Notes: a model not told the origin generated them from the sequence alone. Shown: positions 16,751 through 28,356, numbered from the stretch's first letter. The stretch is 64,000 nucleotides of DNA from Sporolactobacillus putidus (GCF_014647035.1 NZ_BMOK01000004.1:186001-250000); one strand, 5' to 3'. Translations and numbers: made by a program.

Positions 16751-18790
16751 TTACCACCAGTGGAATAATCGATAAAGGAGGCCTTTTTTCTGTGGGGTCG
16801 GTTTTGCATCCGGATTATTCCGTGTTCCGCTGCAATAGGTGGTCGGTTCAGTCCCTTTTACAAAATAAGTTGGCCGGCCGGGGCATCGTGCGGAAGCAAG
16901 CAGTCCCGATTTTGGATCGATGCTGACACTGACCACACCTTCTGGCGGTGTGAAACTGTTTCCCGGGGTGCCGTCTAGTAGGGATTCCATGAAGTGGGTC
17001 CAAATTTCTTTTGCGTAGCTGCCGTCTGGGTAGGTGTTGATCGTTTCACCTTTATCGTAGCCAACCCAGACCACGGAAACGAGATTAGGCGTGAATCCGG
17101 CCATCCAGCTGTCGGTCGGTGTCGAACCGGTTTTGGCTGCCATTGTGTGGGTCAGCATGTTTGCGACTGTTCCGCCGGTTACTTTCGTATAGCCATTCAG
17201 CCTGTTGTCGAAAATACCGGTCATCATCTGCGAGAGAACAAAAGAAGCCTGTTTGTTTAGTACCTGTTTTTTTTCAGGGTGCCATTCATAGAGCACACGG
17301 CCCCTGCTGTCGGTGACTTTTGTTATGAACTCGGGATCAATCCTGGCGCCTTCATTTGCAAAAGTGGCATATCCTCTGGCCATTTCCAGAACACTGACCG
17401 GTTCGGACCCGAGAGCGAGAGAAGGAACCGCCTCGAGCGGGCTTGTGATTCCAGCGAGTTTTGCCGCCTCAACGAGCTTCCCCATGCCGATCGCCAGATG
17501 GGTTTTCACCGCAAATATATTGTCGGAGAGCGCAAGAGCCTGGGCCATCGTAATGGCACCGTTGGCATAATACCCGCCGAAATTATTTGGCGTGTAAGTC
17601 GCCCTTCCGTTATCGAACGTGAACATCGTGGGCGTGCTTTTGAGCAGGGTGGCCGGGGTGAAACCATTCTGGAGCGCCGCGTAATAAAGAAAAGGTTTGA
17701 ACGCCGAACCCGGCGCGCGTTCCGCTGAGACTGCCCGGTTATACGGGCTTTTCTGATAGTCGCGCCCGCCGACCATCGCCGCGATGCCTCCCGTTTTCGG
17801 ATCGAGGGCGATGAGCGCGGTCTGCAGATCAGAGCTTGCCGGAATCGTTTTCCGTACCCAGTATTCGGCGGCCTGCTGGGCGTTTGAATTAAGCGTTGTG
17901 TACACCTTGAGCCCGCCTGAGGCCAGTTCTTTCTGGTTGAAATGCAGCTTTTCGGTCAGCTCCTGCCGGACCGCATCCTGAAAATAGGGCGCTTCCTGCG
18001 GCGTTTTTTCCTGGCCCCGGACCAGGCGGACCGGGGCGGAATAAACCGCCTTTTCCTGTTTTTTTGTCAGGAACCCGCTTTCAACCATCGTGTCAAGAAC
18101 GGTCTTCTGCCGCCTCTTTGCCTCATCATTATGAAGGAAGGGCGAATAAAGACTCGGGGCGTTCGGAATACCGGCCAGCATGCTCGATTCTGCAAGCGTC
18201 AGATCGCCCGCGTTTTTATTAAAATAGGTCTTTGCCGCCGCCTCAATACCGTAGGCGCCTTCACCATAATAGATTGTGTTCAGGTAGCCTTCCAGAATAT
18301 CTTTCTTTGATTCATTCATTTCCAGACGGAGGGTATAGAACATCTCGGCCGCTTTGCGCTGCCACGTTCTGTCATTGGTCAAAAAGAGATTTTTGGCATA
18401 CTGCATGGTGATGGTACTGGCACCCTCGGCTTTTGAAAAACTGCGCAGATCGATGAGCGCCGATCCGGCAATCCGCCTGAGATCAAAGCCGTGATGCTGA
18501 AAAAAACGGCGGTCTTCGACGGACAGTGTCGCCATTTTTATGAAAGGAGATATATTTTTAATCGACACCCATTGGGTGTTGCTGTCCTGCCACTTGCCCA
18601 TCTGCTGCTGCCGGTTATCAAAAAAAACGGCAGGCTTTGATGCAGGGATCTCCATCGGACCGGCCAGTTTCGCCGCCGCCAGGAGGATGCTGAAAGATGC
18701 GATCGCCATAACCGCCAGCAGCACGCCCAGACGGACTGTCCATTTCAAATAGCCTTTATTTGCTTTTAGTGGCCGCCAGCTGAAACGCAT
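16751..18790 (-). CDS. pbpG: Class A penicillin-binding protein (PbpG/PBP2d-like)
   Basis: Bifunctional glycosyltransferase and transpeptidase, 679 residues, anchored by one membrane helix (about residues 20-42). The GT51 domain shows EDRRFFQHHGFDLRRI (about 92) with the catalytic Glu, STITMQYAKN and RKAAEMFYTLRLE. The transpeptidase motifs are SAFK in APGSAFKPF (about 358), SDN (about 420) and KTGSTPTD (about 551). GGAGG precedes the ATG. In B. subtilis pbpG sits next to ywhD, is expressed in the forespore under SigF and helps make spore cortex; that role is inferred here. No clear SigF site was found upstream. Confidence 0.92.
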   Translation of the reverse strand: MRFSWRPLKANKGYLKWTVRLGVLLAVMAIASFSILLAAAKLAGPMEIPASKPAVFFDNRQQQMGKWQDSNTQWVSIKNISPFIKMATLSVEDRRFFQHHGFDLRRIAGSALIDLRSFSKAEGASTITMQYAKNLFLTNDRTWQRKAAEMFYTLRLEMNESKKDILEGYLNTIYYGEGAYGIEAAAKTYFNKNAGDLTLAESSMLAGIPNAPSLYSPFLHNDEAKRRQKTVLDTMVESGFLTKKQEKAVYSAPVRLVRGQEKTPQEAPYFQDAVRQELTEKLHFNQKELASGGLKVYTTLNSNAQQAAEYWVRKTIPASSDLQTALIALDPKTGGIAAMVGGRDYQKSPYNRAVSAERAPGSAFKPFLYYAALQNGFTPATLLKSTPTMFTFDNGRATYTPNNFGGYYANGAITMAQALALSDNIFAVKTHLAIGMGKLVEAAKLAGITSPLEAVPSLALGSEPVSVLEMARGYATFANEGARIDPEFITKVTDSRGRVLYEWHPEKKQVLNKQASFVLSQMMTGIFDNRLNGYTKVTGGTVANMLTHTMAAKTGSTPTDSWMAGFTPNLVSVVWVGYDKGETINTYPDGSYAKEIWTHFMESLLDGTPGNSFTPPEGVVSVSIDPKSGLLASARCPGRPTYFVKGTEPTTYCSGTRNNPDAKPTPQKKGLLYRLFHWW

Positions 18791-19058
18791 ATCAGAACCT
18801 CCTTCAATCGGTATTTATTAGTGCTTTTGCTTCGTATCTTGCTTTTCTTCGCTTTTTTCTACATTATGGTTTAAGAAAAGCGTTTCTAAACGCCTGGGTC
18901 CGGCTTAATTTTTCATTTTTCAGGCAATGCTTGGGAGTAAAACAGAGCGGGCGGCCGAAGAATGATCCGGTATAAAACCATCATCCGCAGGGCGCGGCGA
19001 CGTCCCTGCGGATTGGGTGGAAAAATGTCGCGGCATGCGAAAAAAAACAGACTGAGTC
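18791..19058. other. Divergent intergenic region with a strong hairpin
   Basis: ATCCGCAGGG and CCCTGCGGAT form a perfect 10-bp stem with an 11-base loop at 18983-19013. No T-run follows on the plus strand; on the minus strand GATGGTTTTATA follows, so it may be a weak terminator. A short GCGTTTCTAAACGC palindrome is at 18880-18893. Confidence 0.4.
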
Positions 19059-19087
19059 TTGCTCGAGCAGGATCATTATTTTATAGT
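19059..19087 (+). promoter_or_regulatory. Likely SigA promoter of ywiB-argS
   Basis: TTGCTC at 19059-19064 and TATAGT at 19082-19087, 17-bp spacer, 67 bp before ywiB. Confidence 0.5.
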
Positions 19088-19153
19088 AATAGAAGTATGG
19101 ATACAGGCGCGATTGTTTGAAAGACGGACTGCAGCCGAAGCGGAGGTGAGCGG

Positions 19154-19597
19154 ATGGAGACACATGACGCTGAAATTGTCTTCACGAGCCGGATTGTGAG
19201 CAGGCAGCAGCCTGACGCCAATCAAATAACAAAGTCTGTACTGCGGGGACGCATCGCTGAAGGCGCGGGAAGTCTGTACCTGATTTTCAGTGCCACGGTC
19301 CCTGAAGCCGGGCTGGTCGACTACACGATTAAACTAAGCGGCGATGGCAGGGAGGCGCTGATCCGGCGCAAGGGCGCCGTTCCGCTCAGGCAACCGCTGT
19401 TCGTCGGCGAACCCATGCGGGGAACATTTGAGGCCCCTTTCGGAAAACTGGAGACGGAGGCGACGGCGCTGAAGATAAATTCATCCTGGGACCGGGAAAC
19501 CCGTTCCGGAACGGCCGGCCTCGTTTACGAGATGATGCTGCAGGGAGAGTATGTCGGAAGATTCCGGCTTGATTTCCGGTTTACAGGGATGAAGTGA
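19154..19597 (+). CDS. ywiB: DUF1934 beta-barrel protein (YwiB)
   Basis: A 147-residue protein with the DUF1934 fold pattern: alternating hydrophobic strands (YTIKLSGDGREALIRRKG), TEATALKINSSWD and the final GRFRLDFRF. The function is unknown; the fold resembles lipocalin-like calycins. GGAGGTGAG precedes the ATG. In Bacillales it lies directly before argS, as here. Confidence 0.85.
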   Translation: METHDAEIVFTSRIVSRQQPDANQITKSVLRGRIAEGAGSLYLIFSATVPEAGLVDYTIKLSGDGREALIRRKGAVPLRQPLFVGEPMRGTFEAPFGKLETEATALKINSSWDRETRSGTAGLVYEMMLQGEYVGRFRLDFRFTGMK

Positions 19598-19866
19598 AGG
19601 CGCCGAGTTATTGAGATGGAGTCCAGGTACGGTGATCAACTTAGAAAACAGTCCGTAAGGGATGTTCAAAAGGACGATATGGGATGATGGGCCCGGGACA
19701 CCGGGCTTTCAAAAAATGTGGTGGCCGACACGCATCAAGAACGTTTTTCTGCAGAATGCGGCGGTTTCGATGGTACACGGGAATATGCCCCACTGAAAGT
19801 GACAGCTGTTTTTTCGGACTTTTGAGAAGCCTTACCGGGTTTGAACGCAATTTTGGAGGGTATAAC

Positions 19867-21537
19867 ATGACGATTGTCGAGCAAGTCAAGCAGCAGTTAA
19901 AGGAAGAAATTAAGCAAGCCGTGGTTAAAGCGGAACTTGCGCAGCCGGATCAGATTCCGGATGTCATTCTCGAAGCGCCAAAGGATAAGGCGCACGGTGA
20001 CTTTGCAGCCAACATGGCGATGCAGCTGGCGCGGATCGCGAAGATGTCGCCGCGTAAAATCGCGGAAGAACTGGTCGCCCATTTTGATAAGGAAAAAGGG
20101 CACATCCGCAAGATTGAAATCGCCGGTCCGGGGTTTATCAACTTTTTTCTTGATAACCGGTACTTGACGGATCTGATCCCCTCGATTATCGAGGCGGGCA
20201 GCGCGTATGGCGCGACTGAAAGCGGCGCCGGCAGGAAAGTGCTGGTCGAATTTGTCTCGGCCAACCCGACCGGAAGCCTTCACCTTGGCCACGCGCGCGG
20301 AGCGGCGGTCGGCGATACGCTCTGCAAGCTGCTGAGTAAAGCGGGTTACGAGGCGAGTGCGGAATATTATATTAATGACGGCGGCAATCAGATCACCAAT
20401 CTGGCTGTATCTCTTGAAGCGCGCTATCTTCAGGAACTCGGCAGAGACGCGGAGATCCCGGAAAACGGCTACCACGGCAAGGACATCATTGGGCTTGCCA
20501 AGCGGCTTGTGGATGAATACGGCGACAAGCTGTTCGAAAAACCGGAAGAGGAGCGGATCCGCTTTTTCCGTAATTTCGGGGTGGAACATTTGATGCGCGG
20601 CATCAAGAAAGATCTGGCCGATTTCCGTGTCGCGTTCGACTGCTGGTATTCGGAGCGGTCGCTCTATGAAACGAAAAAAGTGACGGATGCCCTCGACCTT
20701 CTGAAAAGCAAGGGCGAAACGTACGAAAAAGACGGTGCCGTATGGCTCAAAACCTCTGAGTACGGTGACGACAAGGACAGAGTGCTCGTCAAATCGGACG
20801 GCTCGTACACTTATTTCATGCCGGATATTGCCTATCATAAAGATAAGTTTGACCGCGGTTTTGAACGGCTGATCGACGTTCTCGGAGCCGACCATCACGG
20901 CTATGTGCCCCGGATTAAAGCGTCGATGCAGGCGCTTGGCTACGATCCCGATCACCTGACCGCTCAGATCATCCAGCTTGTCAATCTGTTCAAAAACGGA
21001 GAAAAGGTCAAAATGAGCAAACGGACCGGCAAAGCGGTCACCCTGCGCGAACTGATGGAAGACGTCGGTGTCGACGCAGCGCGTTATTTCTTCGCTATGC
21101 GCAGTTCGGACAGCCATCTTGATTTTGACCTTGATCTGGCGATTTCTCACTCGAATGAGAATCCGGTTTACTATGTTCAATATGCCTACGCCCGGATCAG
21201 CAGCATGCTGAAGAAGGCCGAAGAATTTGAACAAACAGGTTCCGCAGGTCTCGATCTGAATCTGCTTTCCGGTGAGAAAGAAATTGATCTGTTGAAAAAA
21301 CTGGGCGAATTTCCGGCCGTTGTCGCGGACAGTGCCGCAAAACTTGCCATTCAGCATATCCCGTCCTACCTGTTTGAGCTTGCATCCAGTCTGCATAGTT
21401 TCTATAATGCGGAAAAAGTTCTGGACGAAGACAACGTGCCGCTCAGTGCAGCCCGTGTGGCCCTGATGAAAGCCGTTCGCATCACATTGAAAAACGGTAT
21501 GGATCTGATTGGTGTTGCTGCTCCGGAAAAAATGTAA
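19867..21537 (+). CDS. argS: Arginyl-tRNA synthetase
   Basis: Charges tRNA-Arg. The 556-residue protein equals the B. subtilis length. It has the N-terminal additional domain, the HIGH-type [16 protein letters not shown] (about residue 121-136), the YINDGGNQI segment and the KMSKR loop [11 protein letters not shown] (about 380). The C-terminal helical anticodon-binding domain contains [19 protein letters not shown] site precedes ATG 19867. The same frame is open back to 19684 without another site. A terminator follows. Confidence 0.97.
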   Translation: MTIVEQVKQQLKEEIKQAVVKAELAQPDQIPDVILEAPKDKAHGDFAANMAMQLARIAKMSPRKIAEELVAHFDKEKGHIRKIEIAGPGFINFFLDNRYLTDLIPSIIEAGSAYGATESGAGRKVLVEFVSANPTGSLHLGHARGAAVGDTLCKLLSKAGYEASAEYYINDGGNQITNLAVSLEARYLQELGRDAEIPENGYHGKDIIGLAKRLVDEYGDKLFEKPEEERIRFFRNFGVEHLMRGIKKDLADFRVAFDCWYSERSLYETKKVTDALDLLKSKGETYEKDGAVWLKTSEYGDDKDRVLVKSDGSYTYFMPDIAYHKDKFDRGFERLIDVLGADHHGYVPRIKASMQALGYDPDHLTAQIIQLVNLFKNGEKVKMSKRTGKAVTLRELMEDVGVDAARYFFAMRSSDSHLDFDLDLAISHSNENPVYYVQYAYARISSMLKKAEEFEQTGSAGLDLNLLSGEKEIDLLKKLGEFPAVVADSAAKLAIQHIPSYLFELASSLHSFYNAEKVLDEDNVPLSAARVALMKAVRITLKNGMDLIGVAAPEKM

Positions 21538-21551
21538 AAACAAGAACGATC

Positions 21552-21584
21552 GCACGGCCCCCGCTCCGGAGGCCGTGTTTTTTT
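21552..21584 (+). terminator. Terminator of argS
   Basis: CACGGCC and GGCCGTG arms with an 11-base loop and seven Ts, 15 bp after argS. Confidence 0.85.
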
Positions 21585-21722
21585 CAGAAGAGCCGGGGCA
21601 TCTCGTTCAGGGCTTTGCAATTCGGCCGAACATCCGGAGACCCAAATTGTGAAAGATGCTGCGAAACCACGGAAAGTTGCTTAACCACTTCATTGTCCGG
21701 CTATTTTTTCAACCAAAATAGA

Positions 21723-22934
21723 TTACAAAAAGGGACTGAGCCATCCGGAACAAACCGTCTTTAACTTATCGAGCGGGGACCGCTTTTGGATTGTTTCCAG
21801 CGTGACGGCCACCGATCTTTCACGAATCTCTTTCTCGGACTGATCGATAATAGCACGAACCAGTGCGGGATCCTCGGTAAAGCCCAAGAGTTCATCATTC
21901 CAGAAAAAACTGCGCCGGTCAAAGTTTGCAGTACCGGTGTAACAGAATCGCCGATCAACCACAAATACTTTGGAATGGTAAAAGCCTTGGTAAAAATGAT
22001 ACACACGTGCGCCTTTTTCAACGAGCGGGAGGAGATAGAGATAAGAAGCCGGCTTGACGATCGGATGGTCTTTTTTTATCGGCAATAAAATCGTCAGCTC
22101 AACGCCGCGGTCGAGACAGTCAAGCAGCACGTTCATCAGTTTGGGACTTGGAATGAAATAAGGTGAGCCGATGAAGATGGAAGACCGGGCAGCTGCGAAT
22201 TTCTCGGCAAAAATGTTCTCAAGCTGTTTGCCGCTCGTTGCAATTAAAGCAAGAGGTGACGGCCCTTTTTTCAGCGGCGGGAAAAAACCAGGGCCGTCCG
22301 CCGTTTGACCGGTTGCAAGCCGCCAGTCCTCCAGAAACAGACGCTGAAGATCGGCAACACTTTCGCCTTCTACTCTCAGGTGATTATCTTGCCAGGACCC
22401 AGTCTCGGGTTTATTGCCGATGTATTCCCGGCCGACGTTGAATCCGCCGAAAAAACCGGTCTGTCCGTCGATCACAGCAATTTTTCTATGGTTGCGCCGG
22501 TTCAGATAATAGAAAGTGAATGGAAATTTCGGCTTCCCGGAAAAAGCAACTTGTACACCCGTCCGGGTGAGTTCGGCCCTTTTCTTCCTGACGCTTCCGC
22601 CATTCAGATAATCGACAATCAGACGGACGTCGACACCTTCGCCGGCCTTTTTTTTCAGAAGATCAAGCCAGTCGTTTCCGACATCGTCGGCTTTAAAAAT
22701 AAAAAAGGATAAATGGATATGGCTGTGGGCGTTTTCAATGGTCCTCTTCATATCGCTAAATAGATCCCGTCCGTTTGTAAAGTAGTGGAGACGGCTCAGT
22801 CCTGTTTTTAACAGACCCTCCGGAAGCATCGGGTGCTTCACTTTAATGCCTGCATAGATATCCAGCAGGACGCCGACTATGAAAAGAACGGCCAGCGCAA
22901 GAATGATCAAAATGGCAGCGAGCAGGGCGTTCAT
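21723..22934 (-). CDS. clsB: Cardiolipin synthase (YwjE/ClsB type)
   Basis: Transfers a phosphatidyl group between two phosphatidylglycerols. The 403-residue protein has an N-terminal membrane helix (about residues 3-22) and two PLD-type HKD motifs: HRKIAVIDGQTGFFGG (about 167) and HSKVFVVDRRFCYTGTANFD (about 340). The start MNALLAAIL at 22934 has GGGGGA upstream; ATG 23024 would add 30 polar residues. In B. subtilis ywjE is found between argS and rpoE-pyrG, the same place as here. Confidence 0.9.
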   Translation of the reverse strand: MNALLAAILIILALAVLFIVGVLLDIYAGIKVKHPMLPEGLLKTGLSRLHYFTNGRDLFSDMKRTIENAHSHIHLSFFIFKADDVGNDWLDLLKKKAGEGVDVRLIVDYLNGGSVRKKRAELTRTGVQVAFSGKPKFPFTFYYLNRRNHRKIAVIDGQTGFFGGFNVGREYIGNKPETGSWQDNHLRVEGESVADLQRLFLEDWRLATGQTADGPGFFPPLKKGPSPLALIATSGKQLENIFAEKFAAARSSIFIGSPYFIPSPKLMNVLLDCLDRGVELTILLPIKKDHPIVKPASYLYLLPLVEKGARVYHFYQGFYHSKVFVVDRRFCYTGTANFDRRSFFWNDELLGFTEDPALVRAIIDQSEKEIRERSVAVTLETIQKRSPLDKLKTVCSGWLSPFL

Positions 22935-23355
22935 GGATGCATTATTCCCCCAATCTGATAGTCGCTGATTTCTCGTTCCAAACACGGAAGCGGCGTAAAA
23001 CGTTGTAATCTTAATATATCCCAATTTCGGTCATGTATCGATAAAGGGAATTCCGGCGAAACGGGATCGAACCATGGGAAGCCTAAACGAGGCGCAAAGA
23101 GTCTGTCGAAAAGATTTCCGGAACCCAGACTTGATTTTAATATGGAAACGGATTATTGTATAGAATGTGTAACCTTACAATGAATCATGCTCATCCTCAT
23201 TGCTGATCGGTCATTGAAACCTCGGACGTTTATAAAGTTTCGGGTACTTGATCCGTAAGTGTTTGCGGGCTGAAGTGAGGAACTGAAAATGCCGGAACAC
23301 AGGACTTCGGCGGGAGCATTGTCCCATTGAAAAGGGACATCGACGAAAGGAAAGG
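22935..23355. other. Intergenic region upstream of rpoE
   Basis: No gene is supported. TGTCCC/GGGACA form a short stem at 23320-23339 just before the rpoE ribosome site. TATAGAAT at 23159-23166 is a possible -10 with no well-spaced -35. The acdA/ywjF acyl-CoA genes that B. subtilis has in this interval are missing. Confidence 0.4.
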
Positions 23356-23856
23356 ATGTTTCCATTGGCAGAACACGCAGTCGAAAAATCAAAAGTGGAT
23401 CAATTGTACGATATATTGGCGGAGAGCAAAGAACCGAAGTCATTTTATGAAATGACGGATCAGGTCTTTGAAAAAGGCGAAATCGAGGCGGACAACGGAG
23501 AGACGATCGCACGTCTTTACACGACGCTGTCGCTTGACGGACGATTTCTGAGCATCGGCAATAATCTTTGGGCACTGCGCAACTGGTATGCGCTGGATCA
23601 GCGCGAAGACGATGTTGCCAAGACACTCGGGGAGGCCGAAACACATAAAAGGAAAAGCAAACTTGCCGAAGACGGGTTCGATGATTATGACGAATCTTAT
23701 GATGAGGAAGGAACTGACGATTCGGACGAGTATGATGATGACGATCAGGATTTGATCGAAGATGATTCGGATGACGATGATTACGATGATCATGACAACG
23801 ATGATGATGTTCAGCGCATCAAAAGAAACGTCAGCATCGATGATGACGAAGAATGA
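23356..23856 (+). CDS. rpoE: RNA polymerase delta subunit
   Basis: Delta displaces nucleic acids from RNA polymerase and aids recycling. The 166-residue protein has an N-terminal HARE-HTH domain (KSFYEMTDQVFEKGEI, RLYTTLSLDGRFLSIGNNLWALRNWY, ending near residue 80) and an almost purely Asp/Glu/Tyr tail. ATG 23356 and TTG 23365 are both possible; the AAAGGA site spans the ATG, so the TTG may be the true start. The tail ends with KRNVSIDDDEE. pyrG follows, as in most Bacillales. Confidence 0.92.
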   Translation: MFPLAEHAVEKSKVDQLYDILAESKEPKSFYEMTDQVFEKGEIEADNGETIARLYTTLSLDGRFLSIGNNLWALRNWYALDQREDDVAKTLGEAETHKRKSKLAEDGFDDYDESYDEEGTDDSDEYDDDDQDLIEDDSDDDDYDDHDNDDDVQRIKRNVSIDDDEE

Positions 23857-23926
23857 CTCTGACGGGATGTCTTTCTGCGGGCAATCCCGGCGACGAGTTG
23901 ATTGCGTTTTTTCCAAATATGGGCTC

Positions 23927-23955
23927 TTGATTCACGGCGGCAAGTCTGTTAGAAT
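23927..23955 (+). promoter_or_regulatory. pyrG promoter
   Basis: TTGATT at 23927-23932 and TAGAAT at 23950-23955, 17-bp spacer. Seven bases later the sequence reads GGGC at 23962-23965, the initial transcribed sequence expected for pyrG reiterative initiation. Confidence 0.75.
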
Positions 23956-23961
23956 TGCAAA

Positions 23962-24036
23962 GGGCTATTATAGTACCGGTTTAATGAGGCAAAAGCGAGC
24001 CCTCCTCAAGGGGAGTGGTTTCGCTTTTGCTTTTTT
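23962..24036 (+). promoter_or_regulatory. pyrG attenuator (CTP-sensing leader)
   Basis: The predicted transcript starts GGGCTA. A terminator pairs GCAAAAGCGA (23989-23998) with TCGCTTTTGC (24021-24030) and ends in eight Ts. The upper 5' arm holds the pyrimidine-rich GCCCTCCTC. In B. subtilis, low CTP causes poly-G addition at a GGGC start, and the G-run pairs with such a C-rich arm to prevent termination. The arrangement here fits that model. Confidence 0.75.
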
Positions 24037-24081
24037 TTACACTATAGAAAAGTATAAAAATTTTAAGGATTATAGTGTAAG

Positions 24082-24190
24082 CGACCGACCAGATCGCCGC
24101 GTCCTGCGGCATGTTCGGCATTAGGCTGTCCTGGCCCCCGCAACTAAGGCTCAGCCTGCGCCAGGGTTTGGCTTCGCCAAGTTTTCTAAT
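24082..24190 (-). repeat. 109-bp hairpin-rich dispersed element, copy 1
   Basis: The complement of this stretch matches 31782-31890 at 101 of 109 positions with no gaps. Three small stems are visible: TTGGC-GAA-GCCAA, CCTGGC...GCCAGG and GCCGC-AGGAC-GCGGC. It lies between the pyrG attenuator and the pyrG start. Confidence 0.8.
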
Positions 24191-24236
24191 AAAAAAGAAA
24201 GCAGTCCAGCTGGGGAGCTGCGGCGTGCAACCGTAA

Positions 24237-25865
<1,629 letters not shown>

Positions 25866-25931
25866 GGCCGGCATCTTAGTTTATTTGTGTCCTTATTGAT
25901 TTTATTCTGATTTTTATTGATAGAAAACTGA

Positions 25932-25973
25932 CCCCGGCAAGCGGATGAACAGTCTCCGCCTGCCGGGTTTTTA
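25932..25973 (+). terminator. Terminator of pyrG
   Basis: CCCGGCAAGCGGA pairs with TCCGCCTGCCGGG with a T-run after, 66 bp downstream of the stop. Confidence 0.85.
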
Positions 25974-26036
25974 TTTGAAAAAAAGCCTGCTTGTTAGATG
26001 ACCGGTTCGTCCATTTTTTTAATTACATGAAAAAGA

Positions 26037-26062
26037 AGGACATTCATTCTGTCACCTAGAAT
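26037..26062 (+). promoter_or_regulatory. Possible SigH promoter of spo0F
   Basis: AGGACAT at 26037-26043 and AGAAT ending at 26062, 14 bases apart, approach the SigH pattern AGGANNT/GAAT. In B. subtilis spo0F is transcribed by SigH at sporulation onset. Assignment relies partly on that precedent. Confidence 0.45.
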
Positions 26063-26145
26063 ATTCAGAAAGTATTTCTAAATGCCAGATGTTTGCAGCT
26101 GACCCGGAAGGTCAGGTATCATCGGACAGGAAAAGAGGTGCAGGA

Positions 26146-26556
26146 ATGGAAAATACCGCGGCGGATCATGATGTGGAAATATTGATCGTGGATGACCAGT
26201 ATGGCATCAGAATCCTTCTCAATGAGGTTTTTCAAAAAGAAGGGTACAGGACGCTGCTCGCTTCGAGTGGCCTGCAAGCGCTGGAGATGGTCAATGAGCG
26301 GGATCCGAAACTTGTCTTGCTGGATATGAAGATACCCGGAATGAACGGTCTCGAGACTTTGAGAAGAATCAAACAGGCTAAACCGGAAGTTAAGGTGATC
26401 ATTATGACCGCATATGGTGATCAGGACATTATCCGAAACGTGATCGCCGGCGGTGCGATCGCCCATTTTTCAAAACCGTTTGATCTTCAGGAACTGACTG
26501 CTTTGGTAAAAAGGGAAGTGCCGCCTGAAATAAAGTTAGATAAGAAAAAAAATTAA
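26146..26556 (+). CDS. spo0F: Sporulation phosphorelay response regulator Spo0F
   Basis: A single receiver domain that takes phosphate from sporulation kinases and passes it to Spo0B. The 136-residue protein has the acidic pair in ILIVDDQYGIRILLNEVF (residues 12-29), the phosphorylated Asp in LVLLDMKIPGMNG (about 60), TAYG with the conserved Thr (about 88) and the FSKPFD lysine (about 110). It has about six extra N-terminal residues compared with B. subtilis (124). fbaA and tal, which follow in B. subtilis, are absent; murA comes next. Confidence 0.95.
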   Translation: MENTAADHDVEILIVDDQYGIRILLNEVFQKEGYRTLLASSGLQALEMVNERDPKLVLLDMKIPGMNGLETLRRIKQAKPEVKVIIMTAYGDQDIIRNVIAGGAIAHFSKPFDLQELTALVKREVPPEIKLDKKKN

Positions 26557-26904
26557 GAATGCGGGCGTTCAACCGGGCGTGTATGCGGTGACTCCGAAAT
26601 GCCAACAGCACGATCTTCTTTTTTGTGGTATACTTTTGGTAATTAGAAGAGTTGTATCGCAGGCAAGTGATCCGCTATTGAGGTTGGAATAACGGGTGGA
26701 TTCTCGTAAGAAGACGTGGAATGCGGTCAGCCCGGTTTTCTGATCTGAAAAAACTCTTTTGAAGAGGGTAAAGATACTCGTTTCCTTACATAGAATGATT
26801 TAGCCGACCGGCCCATTTTCCACTCGGAGACTTGCCGGTTTTTGATTCGGTGACACTGAGAACGGCTTACAAAGCGATTGAAATGAAAAGGAAGAATTTT
26901 GACC
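26557..26904 (+). other. Leader/intergenic region before murA2
   Basis: TATACT at 26629-26634 is a likely -10 element, giving a leader of roughly 250 bases. It contains several small inverted repeats and an ACCGGC/GCCGGTTTTTG structure at 26818-26856 that could be a weak terminator. No known riboswitch was recognised and no ORF is supported. fbaA would sit here in B. subtilis. Confidence 0.35.
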
Positions 26905-28200
26905 ATGGAAAAATTACTGATTGAAGGCGGCCACAGTCTGAGCGGCTCCGTTCAGGTGAGCGGGGCGAAGAACAGTGCGGTCGCACTGATTCCGGCGACT
27001 ATTCTTGCCGACTCACCTGTAACCATCGACCAGCTTCCCGATATTTCGGATGTACGCACGCTTTGTCGGCTGCTTCGTGAAATCGGTGGCAAAATCACTT
27101 TTCAAGAGAATACGCTGATTGTCGACCCGAGGGAAATGGTGGACATGCCGCTTCCGAACGGATCGGTTAAGAAGCTTCGCGCCTCGTATTATTTGATGGG
27201 GGCGATGCTGGGCCGCTTCCACAAAGCCGTGATCGGCCTCCCGGGCGGATGCAACCTGGGACCGCGTCCGATCGATCAGCACATTAAAGGTTTTGAAGCA
27301 CTGGGAGCCAGAGTGACGAATGAACGCGGTGCGATTTATCTGCGTGCAGAAGAACTGAACGGAGCACGGATCTATCTGGATGTAGTCAGCGTCGGGGCGA
27401 CGATCAATATCATGCTTGCCGCGGTCAGAGCCAAGGGCCAGACAATTATTGAAAATGCGGCCAAGGAACCTGAGATCATTGATGTGGCGACGCTCCTGAC
27501 CAGCATGGGTGCAAAAATCAAGGGGGCAGGCACCGACGTTATCCGTATCGAAGGTGTCGATACGCTTCACGGCTGCCGCCATATGATTATCCCGGACAGG
27601 ATTGAGGCGGGAACGTTCATGATTATCGGCGCAGCGGAAGGCCGGGAACTTCTGATTGATAATGTCATCCCCCAGCATGTTGAATCTCTGACGGCGAAAC
27701 TGCTTGAAATGGGCGCGGATATTCAGGTCGGTGAAGACCAGATCCTCGTTTCGAAAAGCAGGGGACATCTGAAAAGCGCCGATGTGAAGACGCTTGTCTA
27801 CCCGGGATTTCCAACCGACCTGCAGCAGCCGCTGACCAGTCTGCTGACGCAAGCCGGCGGAACGAGCATTATTACCGATACAATTTACGGAGCGCGCTTC
27901 AAACATATTGATGAACTGCGACGCATGGGTGCAAACGTTAAAGTGGAAGGACGGTCGGCGATTCTGAGCGGTCCCGCAGGGCTGGAGGGAGCGCGGGTCA
28001 GAGCGACGGATCTGCGCGCGGGCGCATCGCTTGTGATCGCCGGACTGATCGCAAGCGGCATCACGGAAATCGTCGGCGTAGAACATATCGACCGGGGTTA
28101 CGATCACCTTATGGAAAAGCTGCGGGGAATCGGCGCTCATATCTGGCGTGAACCGCTGCTGGATGATGAGGTTCGCGAAAGCCTGAAGGAGCAGGAGTAA
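26905..28200 (+). CDS. murA2: UDP-GlcNAc 1-carboxyvinyltransferase (MurZ/MurAB paralogue)
   Basis: Transfers enolpyruvate to UDP-GlcNAc, first committed step of peptidoglycan synthesis. The 431-residue protein has [16 protein letters not shown] (about residue 20-35), the catalytic Cys in [15 protein letters not shown] (about 117) and the hinge [10 protein letters not shown]. It is the second of two murA genes in the window (see 51386) and matches the position of B. subtilis murZ. ATG 26905 gives the family N-terminus; TTG 26899 is nearer the AAGGAAG site and remains possible. Confidence 0.93.
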   Translation: MEKLLIEGGHSLSGSVQVSGAKNSAVALIPATILADSPVTIDQLPDISDVRTLCRLLREIGGKITFQENTLIVDPREMVDMPLPNGSVKKLRASYYLMGAMLGRFHKAVIGLPGGCNLGPRPIDQHIKGFEALGARVTNERGAIYLRAEELNGARIYLDVVSVGATINIMLAAVRAKGQTIIENAAKEPEIIDVATLLTSMGAKIKGAGTDVIRIEGVDTLHGCRHMIIPDRIEAGTFMIIGAAEGRELLIDNVIPQHVESLTAKLLEMGADIQVGEDQILVSKSRGHLKSADVKTLVYPGFPTDLQQPLTSLLTQAGGTSIITDTIYGARFKHIDELRRMGANVKVEGRSAILSGPAGLEGARVRATDLRAGASLVIAGLIASGITEIVGVEHIDRGYDHLMEKLRGIGAHIWREPLLDDEVRESLKEQE

Positions 28201-28302
28201 ACTTCAGCCTGTGTACTCGCTGGAACTGCTGGAAGTGAAAGGATTTGAATGATAGAGGGCTCGCCGGAGATGCATTGACGGCCCCGAAATACATAAACAG
28301 GT

Positions 28303-28348
28303 GGCGTACAGGCCGGGCTTTTCTGCCCGGATGATGTACGCCTTTTTA
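28303..28348 (+). terminator. Terminator of murA2
   Basis: GGCGTACA...TGTACGCC outer arms with an inner CCGGGC/GCCCGG stem, then TTTTT. About 100 bp after the stop. Confidence 0.85.
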
Positions 28349-28356
28349 CTACTTCG

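Noticed and set aside
16404-16757. A 117-codon minus-strand frame with NRLPGYGDANVGFKG
   Set aside because: It runs through the drifted repeat array and has no ribosome site or recognised family. It could hide an old gene scrap but cannot be supported.
19897-21555. A 552-codon minus-strand frame opposite argS, and similar long antisense frames over leuA, atpA, rho, pyrG and prfA
   Set aside because: These are shadows of high-GC coding sequence. They lack ribosome sites and resemble no protein, while the plus-strand genes carry all family motifs.
26629-26898. Known riboswitch in the murA2 leader
   Set aside because: The sequence was compared by eye with common classes (T-box, preQ1, THF, yybP-ykoY, guanidine). 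No conserved core was found.
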